64,000 nt of DNA, taken from positions 372,001-436,000 of the forward strand of contig NZ_JAHQZS010000003.1 of the NCBI RefSeq assembly GCF_019061145.1, read 5' to 3'. The DNA is from Anianabacter salinae. Its GTDB lineage: Bacteria > Pseudomonadota > Alphaproteobacteria > Rhodobacterales > Rhodobacteraceae. The notes under the pieces were generated by a model. It had not been told where the DNA came from, made no database searches, and saw only the letters and a program-made list of their open reading frames with translations. Shown here one piece after another: positions 47,057-58,507 of the stretch. Both the position numbers and the translations under genes were made by a program. How positions within the stretch are numbered: the first letter of the stretch is position 1; the number at the start of each line of letters is the position of its first letter.

Positions 47057-48463
47057 TCAGCAGCTGTAGTACATCTTGAACTCGATCGGGTGCGGCGTGT
47101 GCTCGTAGGCGTAGATCTCTTCCCACTTGAGCGCCATGTAGCCCTCGATCTGGTCGCGCGTGAACACGTCGCCCGCCAGAAGGAACTCGTGGTCCTTTTC
47201 CAGCTCGTCCAGCGCTTCGCGGAGCGAGGCGCAGACGGTCGGGATGTCGGCCAGTTCCTCGGGCGGCAGATCGTAGAGATCCTTGTCCATCGCGGGGCCC
47301 GGGTCGATCTTGTTCTTGATGCCGTCGAGACCGGCCATCAGAAGCGCGGCGAAGCACAGGTAGGGGTTCGCCGACGGATCCGGGAAACGCGCTTCAACGC
47401 GCTTGGCCTTGGGCGATTCCGACCACGGAATGCGCACGCAGCCCGACCGGTTGCGGGCCGAGTAGGCGCGCAGAACGGGGGCTTCGAATCCCGGGATCAG
47501 GCGCTTGTACGAGTTGGTCGACGGGTTGGTGAAGGCGTTGAGCGCCTTGGCGTGCTTGAGGATACCGCCGATGTACCACAGCGCCTCTTGCGACAGGTCG
47601 GCATACTGGTCGCCCGCGAACAGAGGCTTGCCGTCCTTCCAGATCGACATGTTGACGTGCATCCCGGTGCCGTTGTCGCCCGCGATGGGCTTGGGCATGA
47701 ACGTCGCCGACTTGCCATAGGCTTGCGCGACGTTGTGGATGACGTACTTGTATTTCTGAATCTCGTCGGCCTGCTTGGTCAGCGTGCCGAAGATCAGGCC
47801 AAGCTCGTGCTGGCACGACGCCACCTCGTGGTGGTGCTTGTCGACCTTCATGCCCATGCGCTTCATCGTCGACAGCATCTCGCCGCGGATGTCCTGCGCA
47901 TCGTCGACCGGGTTCACCGGGAAATAGCCGCCCTTGACGCCGGGACGGTGGCCGGTGTTGCCCATCTCGTATTCGGTGTCGCTGTTCCAGGACGCGTCGA
48001 GCGCGTCGACCTGATAGGACACCTTGTTGATGCCGACCTGGTAGCGGACGTCATCGAACAGGAAGAATTCCGCTTCGGGGCCGAAATAGGACGTGTCGCC
48101 GATGCCCGAGGACTTCAGGTAGGCCTCTGCCAGCTGCGCGGTGCCGCGCGGGTCGCGGTTGTAGGGCTCGCCGGTATCGGGTTCGACCACGGTGCAGTGA
48201 ATGCACAGGGTCTTTTCGGCATAGAAGGGATCGACGTAGATCGAGTCGGGATCCGGGATAAGCTTCATGTCGGACTGGTCGATCGACTTCCAGCCCGCGA
48301 TCGACGAGCCGTCGAACATGAAGCCTTCCTCGAGAAAATCCTCGTCGACCTGATCGGACATCAGGGTGACGTGCTGAAGCTTGCCGCGCGGGTCGGTGAA
48401 ACGGATGTCGACATACTCGATGTCTTCGTCCTTGATCGTCTTAACGACGTCAGCTTTGCTCAT
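47057..48463 (-). CDS. glnA: glutamine synthetase, type I
   Basis: This is a 468-residue enzyme making glutamine from glutamate, ammonia and ATP. Signatures include [19 protein letters not shown] near residue 47, [15 protein letters not shown] in the centre and [13 protein letters not shown], which contains the Tyr adenylylated by GlnE. It is a dodecameric enzyme under nitrogen control. It lies downstream of glnB on the same strand, a common operon in alphaproteobacteria. Confidence 0.98.
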   Translation of the reverse strand: MSKADVVKTIKDEDIEYVDIRFTDPRGKLQHVTLMSDQVDEDFLEEGFMFDGSSIAGWKSIDQSDMKLIPDPDSIYVDPFYAEKTLCIHCTVVEPDTGEPYNRDPRGTAQLAEAYLKSSGIGDTSYFGPEAEFFLFDDVRYQVGINKVSYQVDALDASWNSDTEYEMGNTGHRPGVKGGYFPVNPVDDAQDIRGEMLSTMKRMGMKVDKHHHEVASCQHELGLIFGTLTKQADEIQKYKYVIHNVAQAYGKSATFMPKPIAGDNGTGMHVNMSIWKDGKPLFAGDQYADLSQEALWYIGGILKHAKALNAFTNPSTNSYKRLIPGFEAPVLRAYSARNRSGCVRIPWSESPKAKRVEARFPDPSANPYLCFAALLMAGLDGIKNKIDPGPAMDKDLYDLPPEELADIPTVCASLREALDELEKDHEFLLAGDVFTRDQIEGYMALKWEEIYAYEHTPHPIEFKMYYSC

Positions 48464-48538
48464 CGGTGCATGGTCCTTTGCTGTCCTGTCCCGCTCGGGC
48501 GGGCGTTGTGTGGTTTCAGATGGGCGGCGGCGGGCGCG

Positions 48539-50562
<2,024 letters not shown>

Positions 50563-50627
50563 TCCGCCCCGGCGGCGCGAAATCCCCCTCGCCCCCGCGC
50601 GCGCGGTTTGCTAAGCGGTGCGGCGAT

Positions 50628-50711
50628 GCGGGTGTGGCGGAATTGGTAGACGCACCAGATTTAGGTTCTGGCGCCTTTGGCGTGGGGGTTCGAGTCCCTT
50701 CACCCGCACCA
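50628..50711 (+). tRNA. tRNA-Leu (TAG)
   Basis: The sequence folds as a class II tRNA. Acceptor GCGGGTG pairs with CACCCGC, the anticodon arm is CCAGA-TTTAGGT-TCTGG with anticodon TAG at 50662-50664, there is a variable arm and a GGTTCGAGTCC T arm, and CCA is encoded. It lies between nnr and tig. Confidence 0.96.
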
Positions 50712-50834
50712 GCCCGTCGCGGGCGCCTGTTCGCCCGGCGAATCAGGGTTGATCCCCCGTTTTGCCCCCTCTAGTAAAGCGCAAATCTCCCGGAGGGCGG
50801 CTGGGCCGCCCCCTTATGTATTGTGAGGAATCCC

Positions 50835-52166
50835 ATGCAGGTCACCGAGACCCTCAACGACGGTCTGAAGCGCGGCTACCATATCACGGTCACCGCCAGC
50901 GAGCTTGACGCGAAGGTCAATGAAAAGCTGGCCGAAGCGCAGCCCGAGATCGACATGAAGGGCTTTCGCAAGGGCAAGGTGCCGATGGCGCTGCTGAAAA
51001 AGCAGTTCGGCCAGAAGCTGCTGGGCGAGGCGATGCAGGAAGCCGTGGACGGCGCGATGTCCGAGCATTTCGAGCAGACCGGCGACCGCCCCGCGATGCA
51101 GCCCGAGGTCAAGATGACCAACGAGGACTGGAAAGAGGGCGATGACGTCGAGGTCGATATGACCTACGAGGCGCTGCCGGAGATCCCGGAATTCGACGCC
51201 TCCTCGATCACGCTGGAAAAGCTGGTGGTCAAGGCGGATGAGACTGCAGTCGACGATGCGCTCAAGGGTCTGGCCGAGAACGCCCAATCCTTTGACGACC
51301 GCGCAGAGGGCGCTGCGGCGGAAGACGGCGACCAGATCGTGATCGACTTTGTCGGCAAGGTCGACGGCGAGGCATTCGAGGGCGGTGCGGCCGAGGATTA
51401 TCCGCTGACGCTGGGCTCGAATTCCTTCATCCCCGGCTTCGAAGAGCAGCTTGTGGGTGCCAAGACGGGCGATGACGTGACCGTGACGGTGTCGTTCCCC
51501 GAGGAATACGGCGCAAGCCATCTTGCCGGCAAGGAAGCGACGTTCGACTGCACCGTGAAGGCCGTCAAGGCGCCGAAAGCGGCCGAGATCGACGACGAGC
51601 TGGCCAAGAAATACGGTGCCGAGAGCCTCGATGCGCTCAAGGGCCAGATTCGCGAGCGTCTTGAAGCGGAATACGCCGGGGCCGCGCGCGCGGTGATGAA
51701 GCGCCGCTTGCTCGACAAGCTGGACGGGGCGGTCAGTTTTGATCTGCCGCCGTCGCTGGTCGATGCCGAGGCTAGCCAGATCGCGCACCAGCTGTGGCAC
51801 GAAGAGAACCCCGAGGTTCAGGGCCACGACCACGCGCATGTCGAGCCGACGGACGAACACAAGACGCTGGCCGAACGCCGCGTGAAGCTGGGGCTTCTTC
51901 TGGCCGAGATCGGCCGGGTGAAAGAGGTTCAGGTGACTGACGCCGAGATGACGCAGGCGGTGATGAACCAGGCGCGCCAGTATCCGGGCCAAGAGCGCCA
52001 GTTCTTCGAGTTCGTCCAGCAGAACGCCCAGATGCGCCAGCAGCTTCAGGCGCCGATCTTCGAGGACAAGGTCGTAGACCACATCTTTGAAGAGGCGACG
52101 CTGACCGAGAAGGAAGTGTCCAAGGACGAGTTGCAGGCCGAGGTCGAGAAGCTCGACGAGGAGTGA
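50835..52166 (+). CDS. tig: trigger factor
   Basis: This is a 443-residue ribosome-bound chaperone. The N-terminal ribosome-binding domain contains [17 protein letters not shown] near residue 45. The central FKBP-type PPIase domain holds [20 protein letters not shown] and [19 protein letters not shown], and the C-terminal arms are helical and charged. The start is ATG 50835 after TGAGGAAT. It is followed by a strong terminator. Confidence 0.97.
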   Translation: MQVTETLNDGLKRGYHITVTASELDAKVNEKLAEAQPEIDMKGFRKGKVPMALLKKQFGQKLLGEAMQEAVDGAMSEHFEQTGDRPAMQPEVKMTNEDWKEGDDVEVDMTYEALPEIPEFDASSITLEKLVVKADETAVDDALKGLAENAQSFDDRAEGAAAEDGDQIVIDFVGKVDGEAFEGGAAEDYPLTLGSNSFIPGFEEQLVGAKTGDDVTVTVSFPEEYGASHLAGKEATFDCTVKAVKAPKAAEIDDELAKKYGAESLDALKGQIRERLEAEYAGAARAVMKRRLLDKLDGAVSFDLPPSLVDAEASQIAHQLWHEENPEVQGHDHAHVEPTDEHKTLAERRVKLGLLLAEIGRVKEVQVTDAEMTQAVMNQARQYPGQERQFFEFVQQNAQMRQQLQAPIFEDKVVDHIFEEATLTEKEVSKDELQAEVEKLDEE

Positions 52167-52190
52167 TCGGTTCCGCCTGACGGATGACAC

Positions 52191-52219
52191 AAAGGCCGCC
52201 CTCCGGGGCGGCCTTTTTT
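52191..52219 (+). terminator. intrinsic terminator of tig
   Basis: AAAGGCCGCCC / GGGCGGCCTTT with loop TCCG is followed by a run of T (TTTTTTC). Confidence 0.95.
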
Positions 52220-52350
52220 CGTCGGTGCCTGTTCACTCTTGCGGCGCTGGAAAGGCAAGGCTGCCGCGATCTCGCCGCGAGCTGTCCGTATCCAGTCCAT
52301 ATTCGCGTGCGACTACTCTTGCCCTAGGGGAAACTGCGGGGAGTGCGGGG

Positions 52351-53043
52351 ATGGACATGAGTTTCGAACCTGGCGGATGGACGGCGGACAGATCCTGCTC
52401 GACATCCGGCGCGACATCCGGGGCGCCCGATCTGGCTGATCTGGCCAACGTCTCTGATGCGGCGCAGGGGGCGGACAATAATCCCGGCGTGCCCTGCTTC
52501 ACCGTCGGCAGTATCATCGCCACCGCGCGAGGCCCGAAGCCCGTCGAAGACGTGCAGCCGGGCGAGCGCCTGTTGACCCGTGACAACGGATTCCAGCCCG
52601 TCCTTTGGGTCGGGCGGCGGCGGATCGGCAAGCGCAAGCTGGCGGCCGAGCCGGATCTCTTGCCCGTGGTGATCGCCAAGGACAGCCTGGGCGAGGGGGT
52701 TCCGAGCCGTGACATGCGCGTCTCGCCCAGTCACGGGCTGCTGTGCAAGGGGTCCGAGGCTTGCGGGGAAGAGCGGCTTGGAGACGCTCTCGCCCGCGTG
52801 GGCGCGCCTGGCATTCGGACCGAACGGGCCGATGCCGTGACCTATGTGCATATCCTGTTCGAACAGCACGAGATCGTTCTGGCCGATGGGGTCTGGAGCG
52901 AGTCGTTCCGGCCGAACTCTGCCCTCATCGCGCGGATGACCGGCGCGCAGCGCGCCGAACTGGTTGAGTTGTTTCCCGCCCTTGCCGGCGCTGGCGGCGT
53001 TGCCTTCAGACCTGCCCGCCAGGTCGTGCCGGCTGTCTTCTAG
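52351..53043 (+). CDS. Hint-domain protein 1
   Basis: This is a 230-residue protein. A polar N-terminus of about 45 residues leads to PCFTVGSIIATARGPKPVED, the start of a Hedgehog/intein (Hint) domain, with GERLLTRDNGFQPVLWVGRR following. The C-terminal part is VTYVHILFEQHEIVLADGVW. These modules are common in this family of bacteria, but most lack a known function. It is probably a parologue of the next gene. The start is ATG 52351 after GCGGGGAGTGCGGGG. Confidence 0.8.
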   Translation: MDMSFEPGGWTADRSCSTSGATSGAPDLADLANVSDAAQGADNNPGVPCFTVGSIIATARGPKPVEDVQPGERLLTRDNGFQPVLWVGRRRIGKRKLAAEPDLLPVVIAKDSLGEGVPSRDMRVSPSHGLLCKGSEACGEERLGDALARVGAPGIRTERADAVTYVHILFEQHEIVLADGVWSESFRPNSALIARMTGAQRAELVELFPALAGAGGVAFRPARQVVPAVF

Positions 53044-53270
53044 CTGAACACCGTTGCCGTTTGCGCCCGCATCGACGAACAGGTCATCCGCGCTGGGGAT
53101 GGCACGTCACGGCGTCCGATTTCTGCCACCGTGCCCGCTTGTTCTGACTGGTAGGCATGTTCGCGCGACGCAAAAACATCTTTCAATTTTCGTGCTTTAA
53201 CCCCGTTGGCGCCTGATTGTGTCGCTATCCAGTCCTTGGGTTCAGCGAATGAACCGCAGGGGGACATGCC

Positions 53271-54320
53271 GTGGCGATCCGTGAATTCTTTGCATTCGAC
53301 AACCAGGCGCTTGTCGTCGACGGCACTTCGCCCTCGCTGGCGCCGGGATCGGCGATCATCAACGAGAGCGATACGCCGAACGGCACGATCTTTCGCTATA
53401 CGGCGGGGCAGGGCAGCCGCATCTCACTGAACGATACCGGCGGAAGCTCGAACACCTTCGAGGACGACAACGCGGCCAACCATGTCATCGTGAATGGCAA
53501 GGGCATGGTGGCGAATGGCCAGACCGTCGAATCCGAGAGCTTCCACACGCTTCAGCAGATCGACGACCTCGGCAACCCCGTCGGCGCGCCGATCACGCTG
53601 TGGGTGTTCAGCCAGGGCGGTGTCACGCAGAACGTCTGGGGCTTTGGCACCAATGCGGTTCTGGTCGACGGGGCGCGCTATCAGAAGACCGGCGGCAGCA
53701 TCACGGGCGGCACCGGCTATGGCAGTTTCGTGCCCTGCTTCACGCCGGGAACCCGTGTGACCACGATCACCGGGGAAAAGCCGATCGAGGACATCGTTGC
53801 GGGGGACAGGGTGCTGACCCGCGACAACGGCTTTCAGGTGGTGCGCTGGGCCGGACGGCGTGCGGTGACTGCCCGTGAGTTGGCCACTTCGCCCCGACTG
53901 AGGCCGGTGCGGATCGCGCGGGGCGCCTTTGGCGAGAACGTTCCGTCGCGCGACATGCATCTGTCGCCGCAGCACCGGGTGCTGCTGACCGACCGCAGAT
54001 GCGGTGTCTATTTCGAGGAAGGCGAGATGTTCGCCCCGGCCGATTTTCTGTGCGGAGTCACGCGGGGCGTGGCGCGCGATGAGGTGCCGGAGGTGACGTA
54101 TGTGCATATCCTGTTCGACCGCCACGAGATCGTTCTGAGTGACGGTATGTGGTCGGAAAGCTTCCACCCCGGCACCTACAGCGTCGGGGCGATGGGCGCG
54201 GCGCAGCGGGCCGAGATCCTGGCGCTGTTCCCGCAGCTTTGCGGTGGGCAGGAGCGCGAGGCCTTTGGCGCTGCGCGCCCCTCGATCAAGCGGCGCGAGG
54301 CAATTCTTCTGGCAAGTTAG
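53271..54320 (+). CDS. Hint-domain protein 2 with N-terminal beta domain
   Basis: This is a 349-residue protein starting at GTG 53271 (AIREFFAFDNQALVVDG). Residues about 1-150 are a glycine/asparagine-rich beta domain. From residue about 158 the Hint domain is PCFTPGTRVTTITGEKPIED and AGDRVLTRDNGFQVVRWAGRR, and VTYVHILFDRHEIVLSDGMW is its counterpart to the end of Hint protein 1. The two genes are tandem paralogues with the second carrying an extra domain. Function unknown; self-processing is possible but not shown. Confidence 0.8.
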   Translation: MAIREFFAFDNQALVVDGTSPSLAPGSAIINESDTPNGTIFRYTAGQGSRISLNDTGGSSNTFEDDNAANHVIVNGKGMVANGQTVESESFHTLQQIDDLGNPVGAPITLWVFSQGGVTQNVWGFGTNAVLVDGARYQKTGGSITGGTGYGSFVPCFTPGTRVTTITGEKPIEDIVAGDRVLTRDNGFQVVRWAGRRAVTARELATSPRLRPVRIARGAFGENVPSRDMHLSPQHRVLLTDRRCGVYFEEGEMFAPADFLCGVTRGVARDEVPEVTYVHILFDRHEIVLSDGMWSESFHPGTYSVGAMGAAQRAEILALFPQLCGGQEREAFGAARPSIKRREAILLAS

Positions 54321-54336
54321 GCCTGGTCGAACGTCA

Positions 54337-54370
54337 AGGGGCCGCATCCTTTCGGATGCGGCCCCTGTTT
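54337..54370. terminator. bidirectional intrinsic terminator
   Basis: A perfect 13-base-pair stem AGGGGCCGCATCC / GGATGCGGCCCCT (loop TTTC) lies between the convergent Hint protein 2 gene and rplI. T and A runs flank it. Confidence 0.92.
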
Positions 54371-54393
54371 TCGTCGTCCGGTTGCGGAAACGA

Positions 54394-55014
54394 TCAGGCG
54401 TCGTCGTCGTCGGTGTTTGACCGCGACGGGCGCTGGTCGTCGCCATCGTCGTCCATGCCGGCCGAGCCGATGTCGTCGAACAGTTCCGCGATCTCGAATT
54501 CGGCTTGCGCTTCTTCCTCGGCCGCGAGTTGCTGGATCGACTTGCCCGATGCCTGAAGTTCGGCCTCTTCGGGCGAGCGTGCGACGTTGATCTCGACCGT
54601 CACCTCGACTTCGGGGTGAAGGCGGATGGTCATCTCGTGCAGACCCAGTTCCTTGATCGGCTGGGGCTGGATGACCTGGCGGCGGTCGATGGTGATACCG
54701 CCTTCGCTGACCACGTCCGACACGTCACGGGTCGAGACGGAGCCGTAAAGCGCGCCCGAGTCCGATGCGGACCGAATCACGATATACTGCTGGCCGTCCA
54801 GCTGTTTGCCAAGCGCCTCGGCCTCCTTGCGGGTTTCGAGGTTCTGGGCTTCGAGCTGCGCCTTCTGCGATTCGAAGGCCTTGATGTTGTCCTTGGAAGC
54901 CCGGAGCGCCTTTTTCTGCGGAAGCAGGAAATTGCGCGCGTAGCCTTCCTTGACGTTCACCACTTCGCCCATCTGGCCAAGCTTGGCGACACGTTCGAGA
55001 AGAATGACTTGCAT
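54394..55014 (-). CDS. rplI: 50S ribosomal protein L9
   Basis: This is a 206-residue L9, longer than the usual 150. [20 protein letters not shown] and [17 protein letters not shown] are the canonical N-domain, followed by the long connecting helix and the C-domain ([20 protein letters not shown]). The extra C-terminal 55 residues are acidic ([18 protein letters not shown]), an extension shared by relatives. It is last in rpsF-rpsR-rplI. Confidence 0.97.
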   Translation of the reverse strand: MQVILLERVAKLGQMGEVVNVKEGYARNFLLPQKKALRASKDNIKAFESQKAQLEAQNLETRKEAEALGKQLDGQQYIVIRSASDSGALYGSVSTRDVSDVVSEGGITIDRRQVIQPQPIKELGLHEMTIRLHPEVEVTVEINVARSPEEAELQASGKSIQQLAAEEEAQAEFEIAELFDDIGSAGMDDDGDDQRPSRSNTDDDDA

Positions 55015-55026
55015 GTGCCTGTCTCC

Positions 55027-55254
55027 TTACTTCACGGCGTAGGGCAGAAGGGCGAGGAAGCGGGCGCGCTTGATCGCGCGGGCGAGTTCACGCTGCTTCT
55101 TTGCCGATACTGCGGTGATACGGGACGGCACGATCTTGCCACGCTCAGAGATGTAGCGCTGCAGAAGGCGGGTGTCCTTGTAGTCGATCTTGGGTGCATT
55201 GTCGCCGGAGAACGGGCAGACCTTGCGGCGGCGGAAAAATGGTTTAGCTGCCAT
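55027..55254 (-). CDS. rpsR: 30S ribosomal protein S18
   Basis: This is a 75-residue basic protein. [15 protein letters not shown] at the start and the central [20 protein letters not shown], then [20 protein letters not shown], are the S18 signature. It pairs with S6 on the small subunit. It is 12 bases upstream of rplI. Confidence 0.98.
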   Translation of the reverse strand: MAAKPFFRRRKVCPFSGDNAPKIDYKDTRLLQRYISERGKIVPSRITAVSAKKQRELARAIKRARFLALLPYAVK

Positions 55255-55277
55255 GGTTTAGCTCCTTTTTCTCTGGA

Positions 55278-55667
55278 TCAGCGACGGCGATCGCCGCGGT
55301 CGGGACGGTCGCCACGATCAGGGCGGTCACCACGATCACGCTCGTCGCGCTTCTGCATCTGGACCGAGGGGCCTTCCTCGTGGGCGTCCACCGCGATTGT
55401 CATGACGCGCATGACATCGTCGTGGAGGCGCATCAGACGCTCCATTTCCTGCACGGCCGGCGCGGGCGCGTCGGTCTTGAGGAAGGCGTAATGGCCTTTG
55501 CGGTTCTTGTTGATCTTGTAGGCCATCGTCTTGACGCCCCAATACTCGTGCTCGACGACCTTGCCGCCGTTGTCCGCGAGGATGGTGCTGAAATGTTCGA
55601 TGAGGCCTTCGGCTTGCGTGTTGGACAAGTCCTGACGCGAAATGAACACATGCTCGTAAAGCGGCAT
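55278..55667 (-). CDS. rpsF: 30S ribosomal protein S6
   Basis: This is a 129-residue S6. [20 protein letters not shown] and [20 protein letters not shown] are typical. The C-terminus is an extension of GDRPDR repeats (about residues 108-129), charged and probably disordered. It is the first gene of the operon, and the upstream 300 bases hold a tandem repeat. Confidence 0.97.
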   Translation of the reverse strand: MPLYEHVFISRQDLSNTQAEGLIEHFSTILADNGGKVVEHEYWGVKTMAYKINKNRKGHYAFLKTDAPAPAVQEMERLMRLHDDVMRVMTIAVDAHEEGPSVQMQKRDERDRGDRPDRGDRPDRGDRRR

Positions 55668-55806
55668 GGTCTCTCCATCTTTTTCAAGCGCACTTCACAG
55701 GGCATGGCCGTTTGGCCTTCCGCCGGCCGCCCGCGAGAGGTCACGCTGGTCAAGGGGTATACGGAAGGATGCGGCCTTATACAGGGCGACCTCGCCGATG
55801 CAAGCG

Positions 55807-55871
55807 ATGATGCAAGGGCATGCTGCAGGGCCATGTTGCCGGGACATTGTGCGGGGTCATGATCCGGGTCC
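55807..55871. repeat. five tandem 13-base repeats
   Basis: Between rpsF and the divergent gene at 55980 lies a perfect-period array: ATGATGCAAGGGC, ATGCTGCAGGGCC, ATGTTGCCGGGAC, ATTGTGCGGGGTC and ATGATCCGGGTCC, each 13 bases. The 313-base gap holds no gene apart from this array. Consensus AT-G-x-TGC-x-GGG-x-C is well kept. A binding-site array or an amplified motif is possible. Confidence 0.85.
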
Positions 55872-55979
55872 GTCTTGGAAGTTCCGCGATATCGCGCGGA
55901 ACCGGCCCGAAACTTGCCACGTTCCGGCAGCACATATGGGAGGAACACCGCTGCCCCCAATGACCGAGGTTCCGTTCCC

Positions 55980-56624
55980 ATGATCCGTTTTGCCCAGTCC
56001 GTTCTCGCCCGCCTGTCCGCCCCGACCAACTTGTCGGTGCGCGAGACCTACTGGGGCTACACGATCGAGACGGGCAAGCAGATCCCCCGTCACTACCTGC
56101 TGTCGGGGCGGGCGATCTTTCTGGCGCTGTTCTATGCGTCCTGGCTGGTCATGCTGGGCGCCTGGCTTGCCCTTTTGTCGAGCGTGACTAGTGCGGCGCT
56201 GGTGCCGGGTTTCGTGCTGCTGTGGCTGGCTGTGGCCTTTGCGTTCTGGCGGCTGATGCTGCGGCAGGTCGGCGTCGGCCATATCGTTCAGGTCGATCTT
56301 GCACGCGAGACGCTGCGCGTCGGGGCTCGCTGCGGCGACACCAAGGATCAGGAGTGCCAGCACATCCCCTTTGGCGAGATCGGCGATCTGGTGATGGAGC
56401 ATCCGCGTGATCCGGGGGTGCGGCAGGCTCTCAAGCTGCGGCGCAAGCAGGGCGGCGTGCCGGTGCTGATCGCCACGGGGGACGAGGCGTCGCTGCTGGC
56501 GCTGCATGACAGGCTGTCGCACGACCTGACCCCGATCGAGCAGCGCATGGCGTCCTATCGGCAGCCGCGCACGCAGGCGCGGCCGGTGTTTCCGCCGCTG
56601 GGCCCGTCCGAAATCTCTGCTTGA
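55980..56624 (+). CDS. hypothetical membrane protein
   Basis: This is a 214-residue protein with two hydrophobic segments (about residues 40-70 and 75-90) and a soluble C-terminal domain (VRVGARCGDTKDQECQHIP-like stretch). A longer frame from 55875 has an unlikely start. It lies divergent from rpsF and upstream of fabD by 83 bases. Function unknown. Confidence 0.6.
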   Translation: MIRFAQSVLARLSAPTNLSVRETYWGYTIETGKQIPRHYLLSGRAIFLALFYASWLVMLGAWLALLSSVTSAALVPGFVLLWLAVAFAFWRLMLRQVGVGHIVQVDLARETLRVGARCGDTKDQECQHIPFGEIGDLVMEHPRDPGVRQALKLRRKQGGVPVLIATGDEASLLALHDRLSHDLTPIEQRMASYRQPRTQARPVFPPLGPSEISA

Positions 56625-56707
56625 CGAAAGCAGGTGCCCCGCGCGCGATTGCGCCGCCGGGCACTGCGCGTTATCCGCTCTGACACGCCACGCGAGGAGG
56701 AGCCGAC

Positions 56708-57649
56708 ATGACCCGTGCATTCATTTTTCCCGGACAGGGAGCGCAGACCATCGGCATGGGCCGGGCGCTGGCCGACGCCTATCCAGCGGCGAAGGCTGTG
56801 TTCGACGAGGTCGATGAGGCTTTGGGCGAGGCGTTGTCGGCGCTGATCTGGGACGGCGAGGCGGACGATCTGACCCTGACCCGCAATGCGCAGCCCGCGC
56901 TGATGGCCACGTCGATGGCGGCGATGCGCGCGCTGGAAGCGGAGGGCATCGAGGTGACGGCGGCGGGGTTCGTGGCGGGGCATTCGCTGGGCGAGTATTC
57001 GGCGCTGTGCGCGGCGGGCGCGATCTCGCTCGCTGACACGGCGCGCCTGCTGCGGCTGCGCGGTCAGGCGATGCAGGAGGCGGTGCCGGTCGGTGTTGGC
57101 GCGATGGCGGCGCTGCTGGGCCTGGACTTCGAGACGGCGGAAGCGGTGGCGCGTGAGGCGGCAGAGGGCGATGTGTGCCAGGCGGCCAACGACAACGACC
57201 CCGCACAAGTGGTGGTCTCGGGGCACAAGGCAGCGGTCGAGCGGGCGGTCGAGATCGCCAAGGCGCGGGGCGCCAAGCGCGCGATCCTTCTGCCGGTGAG
57301 CGCGCCGTTCCACTGTGCACTGATGGAGCCTGCCGCGCGGGCGATGGCAGAGGCGTTGGACGGCGTGACGATCGCAGCGCCGAAGGTGCCGGTGGTGGCG
57401 AACGTGCGGGCCGCTGCCGTGGACACGCCCGCGGACATCCGGGCCTTGCTGGTGGAACAGGTGACGGGCTCGGTCCGCTGGCGCGAGTCTGTGGCCTGGA
57501 TGGCGGGCGAAGGCGTGACCGAGACCTGGGAGATCGGGGCGGGCAAGGCGCTGTCGGGCATGGTCCGCCGGATCGACCGCGAGATCGCGGTGCGCAACAT
57601 CGGCACGCCGGACGAGGTCAGGGCTGCCGTGGAGAGCCTCGGCGCCTGA
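56708..57649 (+). CDS. fabD: malonyl-CoA:ACP transacylase
   Basis: This is a 313-residue enzyme that loads malonate onto ACP. The nucleophile motif GHSLGEYSAL lies near residue 95, with the active site completed by the His in PVSAPFHCALM near residue 200; FPGQGAQTIGMG is the N-terminal substrate loop. It initiates the fatty acid synthesis cluster with fabG, acpP and fabF, although a divergent gene intervenes. Confidence 0.97.
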   Translation: MTRAFIFPGQGAQTIGMGRALADAYPAAKAVFDEVDEALGEALSALIWDGEADDLTLTRNAQPALMATSMAAMRALEAEGIEVTAAGFVAGHSLGEYSALCAAGAISLADTARLLRLRGQAMQEAVPVGVGAMAALLGLDFETAEAVAREAAEGDVCQAANDNDPAQVVVSGHKAAVERAVEIAKARGAKRAILLPVSAPFHCALMEPAARAMAEALDGVTIAAPKVPVVANVRAAAVDTPADIRALLVEQVTGSVRWRESVAWMAGEGVTETWEIGAGKALSGMVRRIDREIAVRNIGTPDEVRAAVESLGA

Positions 57650-58355
57650 GACGGGCAACGATGGCGTTGGCAGATGCATCGGGAGACGCATCCGCCTCGA
57701 TCTCCATCCATTCGGCCCCGGACTTGCGGATGACTTCACGCTTGATTGCATCACGGGCAAAGGCACCGCCTTGGTAATGTCCGTGTCCTTGATACTCGAC
57801 CGCGACCGCCAGGTGACCGGCGCCGTCAATGACTGCAAAGTCGATGCGGCGCGTGTTCAGCTCCCAGATTGCGGCCTTGGCGGCGCGCTCGTCGTTCGAG
57901 ACGGGACGCATGATTTCGGCAAGGGACACCTGAGCCATGACGCGGTAGCCGGCCTTGAGGTCGCATACACGCCGTTCGATGGCGCTGAACTGGCGATACT
58001 CGGATTTGTTCATCAGGGGCTGCGTTCTGAAATCAACAGCGTCCACGATGGCCATTGCCTTTGCACGGTGTTCCATACGTTGCCTGTCCTTGTCGGAGAT
58101 GGCCGACGGGTAGATCACGGTCGGGCGCCAGTGACGGTTTGGGCGGCGCGACGCTGACGAAGACGTTCGGCGTGGTCCTCCGCTGCGTCTTCTGGCGGGT
58201 GCGAAGAGCGCACTTGTGAGAATAAGAAATGCGCCAAACACGAAGCATGCGACGATCAAGTTGCGCGTCTCGCCACTGAGACCTGCAGGTAGCAGACTGT
58301 CCAGAAAGGACGGTTGTGCAGTGAACTGTGTCTCTACGGAAATGAACTTCGCCAC
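57618..58355 (-). CDS. DUF2726 protein with N-terminal membrane helix
   Basis: This is a 245-residue protein with one helix (NLIVACFVFGAFLILTSALF) near the start. The C-terminal part has WELNTRRIDFAVIDGAG followed by LAVAVEYQGHGHYQGGAFARDAIK, the nuclease-like DUF2726 pattern. The GTG at 58355 has GGAAGG upstream and is preferred over the TTG at 58373. It overlaps the end of fabD by 32 bases, and its base composition is lower in GC. It looks inserted between fabD and fabG. Confidence 0.72.
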   Translation of the reverse strand: MAKFISVETQFTAQPSFLDSLLPAGLSGETRNLIVACFVFGAFLILTSALFAPARRRSGGPRRTSSSASRRPNRHWRPTVIYPSAISDKDRQRMEHRAKAMAIVDAVDFRTQPLMNKSEYRQFSAIERRVCDLKAGYRVMAQVSLAEIMRPVSNDERAAKAAIWELNTRRIDFAVIDGAGHLAVAVEYQGHGHYQGGAFARDAIKREVIRKSGAEWMEIEADASPDASANAIVARLRRRGSPRQP

Positions 58356-58507
58356 GAGCTTTGCCTTCCACAACCATGCCGCAGGGGCACCATTCCTGAT
58401 TACAGGGGATTTTGGCGTTCATGAGGTATAGCCGCGACCGTTCTAGGCCATTGAATAGGAGCGCGGGCATCGGGTAGCTGTCCGCAACGGGCTTTAAGGA
58501 GACGACC

